From [Eubacterium] saphenum (GTDB lineage: Bacteria; Bacillota; Clostridia; Oscillospirales; Ruminococcaceae): 6,262 nucleotides of DNA. Below are positions 1 to 6,004 of the stretch, piece after piece (the stretch's first letter is position 1; every line of letters begins with the position of its first letter). The translations under genes and the position numbers were made by a program. Below the pieces are notes generated by a model. The model had not been told where the DNA came from, did no database searches, and was given only the letters and a program-made list of their open reading frames with translations. The stretch covers positions 1 to 6,262 of the forward strand of contig SFLN01000108.1 of NCBI GenBank assembly GCA_004554555.1, given 5' to 3'.

Positions 1-714
1 AATCAGCGCAATAAACAGCTGAACACCTGCCGCGATAAGCTGCGGAATCGCTCCTATCACCGCATCAATAACACTTGAAATAATCTGCGGAATAGCCGCA
101 ACAATGGTCGTGATGATGGTCGGGAGGTTCTGCACAAGCGAGATGAGCAGCTTGATTCCGGCTTCGATAATAAGCGGAATTGCCGAAATGACCGCAGTAA
201 TTATTCCGTCAATTATCTGCGGAATGACCTCTACAATTGCGGTTATGATGTCCGGCAGAGCGGTAACAAGCGAGGTGAGCAGCTGTATTCCCGCTTCGAT
301 TATCTGCGGTATTGCACTGATAAGAAAATCCACAATGCCCGTGATGATTTGCGGCAGCGCTTCAATGAGAACAGGCAGCGCGTCAAGTATGCCCTGCGCA
401 AGTCCCACAATTAACTGCAAAGCCGCGTCAAGGATAAGCGGCAGATTATCGATGAGCGTTTTCACAATCTCAACGACTACCGTCACAATCTGCGGCACAA
501 GCTGTGGAATCGTGTCCGCTATGCCCTTGATAAGCGAAAGCAGAATATCCGCTCCCGCCGAAACTATCTGCGGAAGTAACCCTACCAAAGCCGAAATAAT
601 CTCGGTCACAATTTTTGCCAAAGTGGGAGTGAGTTCAGAGATAGCAGACAGCAATCCATCGGCAAGCGCCTTGATGATACCGGGCGCGCTTTCAAGGACA
701 GCTCCCGCAATTGA
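1..714 (-). repeat. Degenerate 132-bp (44-residue) tandem repeats inside the tape measure gene
   Basis: Successive units of 44 codons start at about residues 413, 457, 501, 545, 589 and 633 of the tape measure protein; the last is cut by the window edge. The three units nearest the edge are the most alike: the IPQIIEAG / IPLIIEAG / IPQLIAAG motifs recur exactly 132 bp apart (CTGCGGAAT-like words at 40, 172 and 304). Each unit has two short amphipathic helices with LP or IP turns (for example SLVQNLPTIITTIV). The older units, at higher coordinates, are diverged. Such repeats are common in tape measure proteins, and gain or loss of units should change tail length. Confidence 0.8.
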
Positions 715-1950
715 GGAAACCAGCTTTGCGGCTTGCGGAATGAGAGTTTTTATTGCGTCAATAACGCTCGAAACACCGTTTTTCAACTCATCGGCGGCAT
801 TATCGTTTCCCGCAAGCAGATCGGCAAGTCCGTCCGTGATTTGCGTTATTCCGGGCAGAAGTTCGCCGACCATACGATTTTTCAGACCGCCAGCCGTGTG
901 TGACAGCTTGGTAAGGCTATCCTCAAAAGCAGCAGACGCGGCTACGGCTTCGTTGCTCATCACCATGCCGTAGTCCTCGGCTTCTTGCTTTAATCGTTCG
1001 GTTTCCTCTGCGGTGATGTTCAGAACGGCAGCCATATCCGTTGCGGATTTACCGAGGAGGTCGTTTGCGGCGGCGGTACGCTCCGCGCCCGCTTCCATGC
1101 CTTGCAAAGCGGCAATTACAAGCGACAACTGCTCGTCTTGGCTTTTGCCGTTCAAATCCTCGATAGACAGCCCCACAGCAGACAGCTTTTCGGCAGCGGA
1201 ATCCGAGCCGTTTGCCGCATCCGTTATGACGGTGGACAGCTTTTTCATACCCGATTGGAGATTGTCCACGTCAGCGCCGCAGCGCTCAAAGACATATCCC
1301 CATTTCTGATAGCTTTCGGCGCTTATGCCGATTTTCTGCGAGGTCTTGTCTATCTGGTCGCCCGCCGAGCCGACTTCGTTCGCCATATCCCACAGCTTTT
1401 TTCCTGCGGCGACACAGGCTGTTCCGACTGCGGCAGCGGCAGCCCCGAGAGCCGCGCCGATTTTCTTTGCGGTATCTCCGAGCCGGCTCAGCTTTCCGTC
1501 AGCGTCCTCGCTTGTGTCGGCGGCTTTCTTGACCGCACCGGAGAAGTTTTTTGCTTCATCTCCCGCTTCATCGAAGCCCTTGTCGGCATTTGCGAGGGCG
1601 GTGTTGTTGGAGTTAAGTTCACGCTCCATTTCGTTCAGAGCCGCCTGTGCGTTGTTCAGCTGAATCTGCCAGCTTTGAGTGCGGCGGTCGTTCTCTCCAA
1701 AGGACTCGGCGGCATTGGCAAGGGCAGAACGGAGCGTTTCTATCTTCTGTTTCTGCTGGTCGATTTCCTTGTTCAGAACTTGATTTCTCGCCGTGAGAGC
1801 CTCGGCGGATTTGTCGTTCTTGTCGAACTGGGAGTCCACAAGTTTCATTTCAGAACCAAGCACCTTGAAAGAATTGTTGATTTCAGCGAGGGATTTCTTG
1901 AATTCACGCTCGCCCTCAAGACCGATTTTCAAGCCGAAATTTTCGGACAT
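1..1950 (-). CDS. Phage tail tape measure protein (N-terminal 650 residues, runs off window)
   Basis: An uninterrupted minus-strand reading frame from ATG at 1950 to the window edge; the C-terminus is missing. The start has a near-perfect ribosome binding site (AAGGAGGTGA, 1957-1966) six bases upstream. Order of regions: a charged, Gln/Asn/Glu-rich stretch likely to be coiled coil (about residues 5-120, with ERE, KEIDQQKQKIETL and NNAQAALNEMERELN); an Ala-rich hydrophobic segment (about 160-182); a region typical of TP901-type tape measure cores (about 185-400, with YQKWGYVFERCGAD, AERTAAANDLLGKSATDMAAVLN and GGLKNRMVGELLPGI); then hydrophobic 44-residue repeats from about residue 413 to the edge. 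Tape measure proteins set the tail length of siphophages and myophages and help DNA entry. The family call rests on architecture and motifs and is firm. The tail chaperone genes that normally lie just upstream are absent. Confidence 0.88.
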   Translation of the reverse strand, partial: MSENFGLKIGLEGEREFKKSLAEINNSFKVLGSEMKLVDSQFDKNDKSAEALTARNQVLNKEIDQQKQKIETLRSALANAAESFGENDRRTQSWQIQLNNAQAALNEMERELNSNNTALANADKGFDEAGDEAKNFSGAVKKAADTSEDADGKLSRLGDTAKKIGAALGAAAAAVGTACVAAGKKLWDMANEVGSAGDQIDKTSQKIGISAESYQKWGYVFERCGADVDNLQSGMKKLSTVITDAANGSDSAAEKLSAVGLSIEDLNGKSQDEQLSLVIAALQGMEAGAERTAAANDLLGKSATDMAAVLNITAEETERLKQEAEDYGMVMSNEAVAASAAFEDSLTKLSHTAGGLKNRMVGELLPGITQITDGLADLLAGNDNAADELKNGVSSVIDAIKTLIPQAAKLVSSIAGAVLESAPGIIKALADGLLSAISELTPTLAKIVTEIISALVGLLPQIVSAGADILLSLIKGIADTIPQLVPQIVTVVVEIVKTLIDNLPLILDAALQLIVGLAQGILDALPVLIEALPQIITGIVDFLISAIPQIIEAGIQLLTSLVTALPDIITAIVEVIPQIIDGIITAVISAIPLIIEAGIKLLISLVQNLPTIITTIVAAIPQIISSVIDAVIGAIPQLIAAGVQLFIALI

Positions 1951-1956
1951 TCTGTG

Positions 1957-1966
1957 TCACCTCCTT
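1957..1966 (-). promoter_or_regulatory. Ribosome binding site of the tape measure gene
   Basis: Read on the minus strand this is AAGGAGGTGA, an almost complete match to the anti-Shine-Dalgarno sequence, six bases before ATG at 1950. It fixes the start of the tape measure protein. Confidence 0.85.
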
Positions 1967-1976
1967 CAAATGGGCA

Positions 1977-1999
1977 TAAAATAAAGAGCCTTTTGGCTC
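1977..1999 (-). terminator. Small rho-independent-like hairpin upstream of the tape measure gene
   Basis: Read on the minus strand: GAGCC, AAAA loop, GGCTC (1986-1999), followed by TTTATTTTA (1977-1985). A 5-bp GC stem with a T-rich tail fits a weak terminator that would end a transcript coming from higher coordinates just before the tape measure ribosome binding site. No minus-strand gene is visible for it to terminate (1951-2238 has none), which fits the loss of an upstream phage gene. It could equally be a partial attenuator between tail genes. Confidence 0.45.
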
Positions 2000-2126
2000 A
2001 GATCATATATGAAAAGGAGCAGCCATGTGGTTGCACTTTGAAGTAGTTAAATCGTAACAGAAAAATGTAAATCATATTGCGAGATATCAAAAGATAATTC
2101 GAAAATAGAAAAATATCCCAAAAAGT

Positions 2127-2144
2127 ATACAAATAATATTGTAT
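2127..2144. promoter_or_regulatory. Inverted repeat over the -35 box, possible operator
   Basis: ATACAA (2127-2132), six bases, then TTGTAT (2139-2144): a perfect 6-bp inverted repeat whose right arm is the -35 element of the promoter of the M14-family gene. The surroundings are very AT-rich, so chance is a real possibility. A repressor bound here would block RNA polymerase. Confidence 0.3.
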
Positions 2145-2167
2145 TTCCATCTCAAAAATGCTATAAT
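2139..2167 (+). promoter_or_regulatory. Sigma-A promoter of the M14-family gene
   Basis: The -35 TTGTAT (2139-2144), a 17-bp spacer and the -10 TATAAT (2162-2167) predict a transcription start near 2174. That gives a leader of about 30 nt to the ribosome binding site AAGGA (2189-2193) and a possible TTG start at 2204. The -10 is a perfect consensus. The -35 matches at its TTG core. Confidence 0.75.
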
Positions 2168-2238
2168 ATAATTAACTATATTGCTAAAAAGGAACTGATA
2201 GTATTGGATAATGCTTTATATTCAGATATCGTCAGCCG

Positions 2239-3117
2239 ATGGACGTTATCGGATTTAAGTTCGGAAAAGGCGAAAAAGCGCTTTGCGTTGTCGGGGCAAT
2301 GCGCGGAAACGAGGTTCAGCAGATGTTTGTCTGCTCGCAGCTTGTGAGCAGGCTGAAGGAGCTGGAGCGCGAGGGCTGTATCTGCGAGGGCAAGGAGATT
2401 ATGATAATTCCTTGCGTGAACTATTATTCGATGAATATCGGCAAGCGTTTCTGGACAATGGACAACACCGATATCAACAGAATGTTCCCCGGGTATGACT
2501 TGGGCGAAACCACCCAGCGTATCGCGGACGGGCTTTTCAAGGAGCTTCAGGGCTACACCTACGGCGTGCAGCTTGCAAGCTTTTATCAGCAGGGTGATTT
2601 TTTGCCGCACGTCAAGCTGATGGAAACAGGCTTTACAAAACACGAGGAAATGAAGGATTTTGGCTTGCCGTATGCGTTTGTGAGAACGCCGCGCCCGTAT
2701 GATACGACAACGCTGAATTATAACTGGCAGGTGTGGGGAACGAACGCGTTCTCGCTTTACACAAACGCGACCGATGACCTTGACGAAAGCTCGGCGAAAA
2801 CGGCGGTTGACGCGATAATTCGGTTTATGGTGCGGCGCGGGATATTGAAAACGCGCGTCGGAAGCGGCTATATGACCGAAATCATAAGCGAGGACAGGCT
2901 TTTGCAGATACACTCGGCGTCATCGGGAATTTGCCGCAGTTTTGTGAAAACGGGCGACGAGCTGCACAGCGGCGATTTGCTATGCGAGATAACCGACCCG
3001 CTTGAGGGCGATGTTATCTCGAAAATCTACTCACCCGTGAACGGAATTGTATTTTTCCGCTACAACCGACCGCTGGAGTTTGAAAAAAGCGTACTATACA
3101 AGATAATACGCTTGTGA
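2239..3117 (+). CDS. M14-superfamily succinylglutamate desuccinylase/aspartoacylase-like protein, probably inactive as a zinc enzyme
   Basis: 292 residues from ATG 2239. The AstE/ASPA-type fold is shown by GAMRGNE (19-25) at the usual HGxE zinc site, DINRMFPG (78-85) at the conserved DxNRxFPG substrate loop, VQLASFYQQGDFLPH (110-124) where DLH usually stands, and a C-terminal beta-rich domain (about 227-292, with SSGI, KTGDEL, GDLL, SPVNGIVFF) of the kind that caps AstE-type proteins. Both expected zinc histidines are replaced: Arg22 for the first and Ala113 or its neighbour for the second, with only Glu25 kept. From memory, Arg at this place is shared by a Firmicutes subgroup, so this is likely a specialised non-canonical subfamily. 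The true substrate is unknown. The ATG at 2239 has no ribosome binding site; a ribosome binding site and TTG start lie upstream in another frame (see findings), so the natural protein is probably about 12 residues longer. The gene is alone on the plus strand and converges with the ABC operon. Confidence 0.8.
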   Translation: MDVIGFKFGKGEKALCVVGAMRGNEVQQMFVCSQLVSRLKELEREGCICEGKEIMIIPCVNYYSMNIGKRFWTMDNTDINRMFPGYDLGETTQRIADGLFKELQGYTYGVQLASFYQQGDFLPHVKLMETGFTKHEEMKDFGLPYAFVRTPRPYDTTTLNYNWQVWGTNAFSLYTNATDDLDESSAKTAVDAIIRFMVRRGILKTRVGSGYMTEIISEDRLLQIHSASSGICRSFVKTGDELHSGDLLCEITDPLEGDVISKIYSPVNGIVFFRYNRPLEFEKSVLYKIIRL

Positions 3118-3124
3118 AATATGT

Positions 3125-3231
3125 TCAGACCGGCGATAAACCGCCATCTGCGGCGTCAGTCACCTAACGGCAGGCACAAAGCCTAGCCGTTAGGCGACTT
3201 CCTAGCATCTGACGATTTCTCGACGGTCTGA
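3125..3231. repeat. 107-nt multi-stem palindromic element between convergent genes
   Basis: The outer stem TCAGACCG (3125-3132) pairs with CGGTCTGA (3224-3231), 8 of 8. Inside it CGTCAG (3154-3159) pairs with CTGACG (3209-3214), 6 of 6. Inside that CCTAACGGC-AGGC (3163-3175) pairs with GCCT-A-GCCGTTAGG (3181-3194), 13 bp with one bulged A and an ACAAA loop. A small GC hairpin (GGCG/CGCC at 3132-3145, or CCGC/GCGG at 3141-3153) forms on the left. It lies 7 nt after one stop codon and 7 nt before the other. No long T-tract follows on either strand, so it is not a plain intrinsic terminator. It may be a bidirectional transcription block, a non-autonomous mobile palindrome (MITE-like), or a structured RNA. 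Confidence 0.6.
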
Positions 3232-3238
3232 TTGTTGA

Positions 3239-3802
3239 CTAAAGCCTAATAATTTCATCGGCAAGCTGTTCGCACTCGGACAAATCGTGCGTCACGAGAA
3301 CAACAGTCTTGCCTTTGATTTTGGATTTTGTGTTGTCGATGACAACACTTTTCGTGTCGTTGTCCAACCCCTTAAACGGTTCATCGAGAAACAGAATATC
3401 ATAATCCGCGAGAAGTGCACGAACAAGAGCGGTTCTTCGTTTCATACCGCCCGAAAGCGTTCTCGCGGCTTTTTCTGCGCAGCCGTCCAAACCAACCGCG
3501 GCGAGTTCCTCGCAAACCTGCTTTTTTGTCAAGCGTTTTCCCGTGACAAGCCGAATATTTGCCGAAACGGTGAGGTTTTCGCAGAGTCTGTTTTCTTGGA
3601 AAACCGCGCTGATTTTGTCGCTTTCTCGGACAACCTCGCCGCTGTCGCACGGCAAAAGCCCCATCAAAATATTGAGCAGCGTGCTTTTCCCGCAGCCCGA
3701 TGCGCCGAGAATTGCGGTTGTTTTGCCCGCTTGGAACTCGTGAGAAAAATTGTCGAGCACCTTGTTTTCACCGAAGGCTTTGCAGATATTTATAGCTTTC
3801 AT
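3239..3802 (-). CDS. ABC transporter ATP-binding protein (NitT/TauT/SsuB-type, short)
   Basis: 187 residues from ATG 3802. GGAGG (3808-3812) lies five bases before this ATG and only two before a GTG at 3805, so ATG is the better start. All ATPase motifs are present: Walker A GASGCGKST (33-41), Q-loop Gln69, signature LSGGM (116-120), Walker B ILFLDEP with Glu141 (136-142), D-loop GLD, and switch His172 in VTHD. It would power import through the adjacent permease, on the cytoplasmic side. It starts 11 nt after the permease stop, so it is in the same operon, as the last gene. It is shorter than usual TauB/SsuB proteins (about 240-260 residues), ending soon after the H-switch, with no C-terminal extension. 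The stop is a clean TAG. Confidence 0.93.
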   Translation of the reverse strand: MKAINICKAFGENKVLDNFSHEFQAGKTTAILGASGCGKSTLLNILMGLLPCDSGEVVRESDKISAVFQENRLCENLTVSANIRLVTGKRLTKKQVCEELAAVGLDGCAEKAARTLSGGMKRRTALVRALLADYDILFLDEPFKGLDNDTKSVVIDNTKSKIKGKTVVLVTHDLSECEQLADEIIRL

Positions 3803-3813
3803 CACAACCTCCG

Positions 3814-4560
3814 TTACATCTTCTCAACGCGTTTCTGTACAAGCTTGACCGCGAAAATAAACAGCTTCTCGCACAAAAAGCTGAGCAAAATCACGACAAG
3901 CGTCCACGCGAACAAATCTGCGGTTTCGAGGTAAATTTTGGACATAAAGAGTTTCTCGCCGATTGAACCGTCGGGGATTCCGATAACCTCGGCGGCAACG
4001 CCCGATTTCCACGAAAGTCCGATTGCAAGCCGCGAAGCCGAGCGGAAATAGGGGAGAAGCTGCGAGAGGTAAACGCCCGCGAAGCGCCGCCCCGCGGGGA
4101 TTTTAAACACCTTTGACATTTCGTCCAGCTTTTTGTCTAGGTTGTCAATACCCTCAAGCATATTTGAGCAGACAATCGGCACGCAAATCAAAATCGATAC
4201 CAAAACCGACAAATTCTCCGAGCCAACCCAAAACAGCGCGAGAATGGTGAACGAGGCGACGGGGATTGATTTCATCGCGGAAATCAGCGGCGAGAAAAGC
4301 GTTCGGATTATCGCGAATTTTCCCGAGAGCACCGCAAGAGCTGTTCCCAGAACCAGCCCGAGCAAAAATCCGAGCAAAATTCTCGCCATTGAGAAAAGAA
4401 TACTGCTCCAGAAGTCACCGGACGGCAAAAGCTCCCAAAGCCGACAAACCGTGTCAATCGGCGAAACGAGCAGAATTTTGCTGTTCACGCAGACCGAAAC
4501 AATCTGCCACACAATCAGCCAAAACAACACGCTTGCTGCGGTGATGAGAGTTTTTTTCAC
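3814..4560 (-). CDS. ABC transporter permease (NitT/TauT/SsuC-type)
   Basis: 248 residues, starting at GTG 4560 with AAGGAGG (4568-4574) seven bases upstream. It is a very hydrophobic membrane protein with about six segments, among them residues 5-25, 56-78, 101-133 (two helices close together) and 217-240. The cytoplasmic EAA-type loop that docks on the ATPase is seen at about 147-170 (EMSKVFKIPAGRRF...LP), with the expected Gly and LP spacing. The stretch IPVASFTILALFWVG is typical of this permease family. It would form the membrane channel, probably as a homodimer because only one permease gene is present. It lies between the binding lipoprotein and the ATPase and overlaps neither. The substrate cannot be told from the permease. 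Confidence 0.92.
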   Translation of the reverse strand: MKKTLITAASVLFWLIVWQIVSVCVNSKILLVSPIDTVCRLWELLPSGDFWSSILFSMARILLGFLLGLVLGTALAVLSGKFAIIRTLFSPLISAMKSIPVASFTILALFWVGSENLSVLVSILICVPIVCSNMLEGIDNLDKKLDEMSKVFKIPAGRRFAGVYLSQLLPYFRSASRLAIGLSWKSGVAAEVIGIPDGSIGEKLFMSKIYLETADLFAWTLVVILLSFLCEKLFIFAVKLVQKRVEKM

Positions 4561-4586
4561 GGTTTCGCCTCCTTAAAAAGCCGGAT

Positions 4587-4616
4587 TTCCCCCGCTTTTG
4601 CACGGGGGAATTTTTT
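4587..4616 (+). terminator. GC-rich hairpin between the binding-protein and permease genes
   Basis: TTCCCCCG (4587-4594), an 8-nt loop, CGGGGGAA (4603-4610): a perfect 8-bp stem. The T-tract TTTTTT (4611-4616) follows on the plus strand, so as an intrinsic terminator it points against the operon and would stop antisense transcripts. In the operon's own (minus-strand) RNA the stem has no immediate T-tract. There it more likely protects the 3' end of the abundant binding-protein message and lowers permease expression, as in many ABC operons. The word CGGATTT flanks it on both sides (4582-4588, 4617-4623). Confidence 0.6.
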
Positions 4617-4621
4617 CGGAT

Positions 4622-5716
4622 TTACTTCGTGTAGTAGAAGTCATCAGCGGGCATTGCGCCGCCAACGGACGTGGGGAGCTGGTCGAAAAGCACCTGCAAA
4701 TAGCCCGAGAGCTTTGATTTCATTTCATCGCCGGTAATGCAGACGATGTGGCAGTTCGGGATTGCCTTTTTAGCAACGGCAGCGGGAACAATATCATATT
4801 TTCCGACAAGCTCGGCAGCCTCGTCGATGCTTTCGTTTACAAACTTAACCGAAGCGGAATAGCGGCCGAGGAAATCCTTTACTGCGTCGGGGTAATTCTC
4901 GGCAAATTCCTTTCTCACGATAACAATTCCCGTGAGCAGGCTGCTTGAAAGTCCCAAATCGTTCCAGACGTCGTTGAGGTCGATTGCAACGCGAACACCC
5001 TCGTTTTTCATCTGCGCGGTTGTCACAAACGGCTGCGGGAGCATAGCAACGCTGTTTTCGTTAGCCAGAAGCGCGGCGAGGCACTCGGCGTGTTCGCTCT
5101 TCCACTCGATGTTTACATCATTTTCAAGACCGTTGCTCTTGAGGATAAAGTTGAGCGCATATTCGGGAGTTGCGCCCTTGCCCGCGGAGTAGATTGTCTT
5201 GCCCTTGAGGTCGGCGATTGACTTCACGGTATCGCCGTTCTCGCAAAGATAAAGAACGCCGAGCGTGTTTACAGCAAGCGCCTGAACTTTGCCCTCGGTT
5301 TTCTTGTAGAGCACAGCGCCGAGGTTTGCGGGAACGCAGGCGATGTCAACCTTGCCTTGTGCGATGAGAGGAGAAATCTCGTCGGCAGCCGCCGCGATTG
5401 TGAACTCGTAGGGAAGATTGTTCTTCTCATCTTCGTCCATTAGCTCAACCATACCCATTGCCGTCGGACCTTTCAGAGCGGCAACCTTAATCGTTTCGGG
5501 CAAGCTCACTTCGGTTGTCGAGGAACTTGTTGAACTCGACGAGCTTTCGGTTGTAGAACTTGAGCTGCTTGAGGAACTCTCGGCTGAGGAACTCGAGCTG
5601 CTCGAAGAACTCGTTGAGCTTGTCGAAGAGCTTGTTGAGCCGCCCGAGCAAGCGGTAAATGTGAGCGCGCAAATTGCCGTCATTAAAATGGCGCTTAATC
5701 TTTTTTTGATATTCAT
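4622..5716 (-). CDS. ABC transporter substrate-binding lipoprotein (NitT/TauT/SsuA-like)
   Basis: 364 residues, ATG 5716, with AAAGGAG (5724-5730) seven bases upstream. The N-terminus is a lipoprotein signal: KKR, a hydrophobic core, then TFTAC with Cys23 as the likely lipidated residue (Phe at -3 is a slightly unusual lipobox). Residues 24-68 are a linker almost entirely of Ser and Thr. The periplasmic-binding-protein type 2 domain runs from about 73 to 345, beginning ETIKVAALKGPTAMGMVELM. It contains DIACVPANLGAVLY, LKGKTIYSAGKGATPEYAL and MLPQPFVTTA, all characteristic of the nitrate/sulfonate/taurine/thiamine-precursor binding group (COG0715-like). It should capture a small solute outside the membrane and hand it to the permease. 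It is the second gene of the operon, 24 nt after the TM1266-family gene. The ligand is not identifiable. Confidence 0.92.
   Translation of the reverse strand: MNIKKRLSAILMTAICALTFTACSGGSTSSSTSSTSSSSSSSSSAESSSSSSSSTTESSSSSTSSSTTEVSLPETIKVAALKGPTAMGMVELMDEDEKNNLPYEFTIAAAADEISPLIAQGKVDIACVPANLGAVLYKKTEGKVQALAVNTLGVLYLCENGDTVKSIADLKGKTIYSAGKGATPEYALNFILKSNGLENDVNIEWKSEHAECLAALLANENSVAMLPQPFVTTAQMKNEGVRVAIDLNDVWNDLGLSSSLLTGIVIVRKEFAENYPDAVKDFLGRYSASVKFVNESIDEAAELVGKYDIVPAAVAKKAIPNCHIVCITGDEMKSKLSGYLQVLFDQLPTSVGGAMPADDFYYTK
5523..5649 (-). repeat. Ser/Thr low-complexity linker coding region
   Basis: It encodes about 45 residues after the lipid-anchored Cys23; by count 32 are Ser and 8 Thr, with scattered Glu, Ala and Gly. 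All six Ser codons are used in mixed order, so this is not a simple short-unit DNA expansion. Such linkers are common in Clostridia lipoproteins and likely span the peptidoglycan. Confidence 0.8.
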
Positions 5717-5740
5717 AGAATATCTCCTTTCTTTTGCGGG

Positions 5741-6004
5741 TTAATTCCCGGTATTTTCCTTTGGATAAACCGATTTCGAGGTGACGCCTTTAAGTCTGCC
5801 GAGCTTGCCTGAGAGCGTGGAAATGCAGTCGGGCGGCGCGTCTACGACAATGCTGATGATATTCAGCCCGCGCTCGCGATAGGGCAGCCCCATTCTGCCT
5901 TGAATGTATTTTCCGTATTCGTGCAAAAGGTTGTTCACTGCGGGCACGCTTGCTTCGTCGCTGATTATCATAGAGATAATAGCAACGCGATTTTCCTGTT
6001 CCAT
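5741..6004 (-). CDS. TM1266-family iron-only hydrogenase system putative regulator
   Basis: 87 residues from ATG 6004, with AAAGGAG (6009-6015) four bases upstream. A TTG at 6019 would add five residues but lies inside the sequence that includes this ribosome binding site, so ATG is preferred. The predicted fold is beta-alpha-beta-beta-alpha-beta (ACT/ferredoxin-like): strand 6-15, helix 18-33, strand 34-44, strand 47-56, helix 58-71, strand 74-81. The signature is HEYGKYIQGRMGLPYRERG followed by ISIVVDAP and LSGKLGRLKGV. The family is named from its frequent place beside [FeFe]-hydrogenase maturation genes (hydE/F/G). Its role, sensor or regulator, is not proven, and there is no DNA-binding helix-turn-helix here. 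It is the first gene of the operon with the ABC transporter, so it may sense the imported compound or pass on cofactor status. Confidence 0.88.
   Translation of the reverse strand: MEQENRVAIISMIISDEASVPAVNNLLHEYGKYIQGRMGLPYRERGLNIISIVVDAPPDCISTLSGKLGRLKGVTSKSVYPKENTGN

Noticed and set aside
104..2046. Long plus-strand frames opposite the tape measure gene
   Set aside because: They are the reverse reading of a real minus-strand coding region, with biased Ser/Ala/Ile composition and no ribosome binding sites.
2025..2057. Ten-codon plus-strand mini-gene (MWLHFEVVKS) with AAAAGGAG five bases upstream
   Set aside because: No promoter is seen for it on the plus strand, it is tiny, and no family is recognised. 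Kept only as a possible junction mark.
2176..2913. 245-codon minus-strand frame opposite the M14-family gene
   Set aside because: It is antisense to a gene with clear family motifs and has no recognisable domain or promoter of its own.
3162..3195. Integron attC site, because ACCTAAC (RYYYAAC) and GTTAGGC (GTTRRRY) flank the inner stem with one bulged base
   Set aside because: Only 34 nt long with an almost perfect stem, no visible L-box spacing, no integrase and no cassette neighbours. A chance match to a degenerate consensus inside a palindrome is more likely.
5418..5744. Plus-strand Glu/Leu-rich frame opposite the Ser-rich linker
   Set aside because: The Glu/Leu pattern is just the antisense of mixed Ser codons in the lipoprotein linker.
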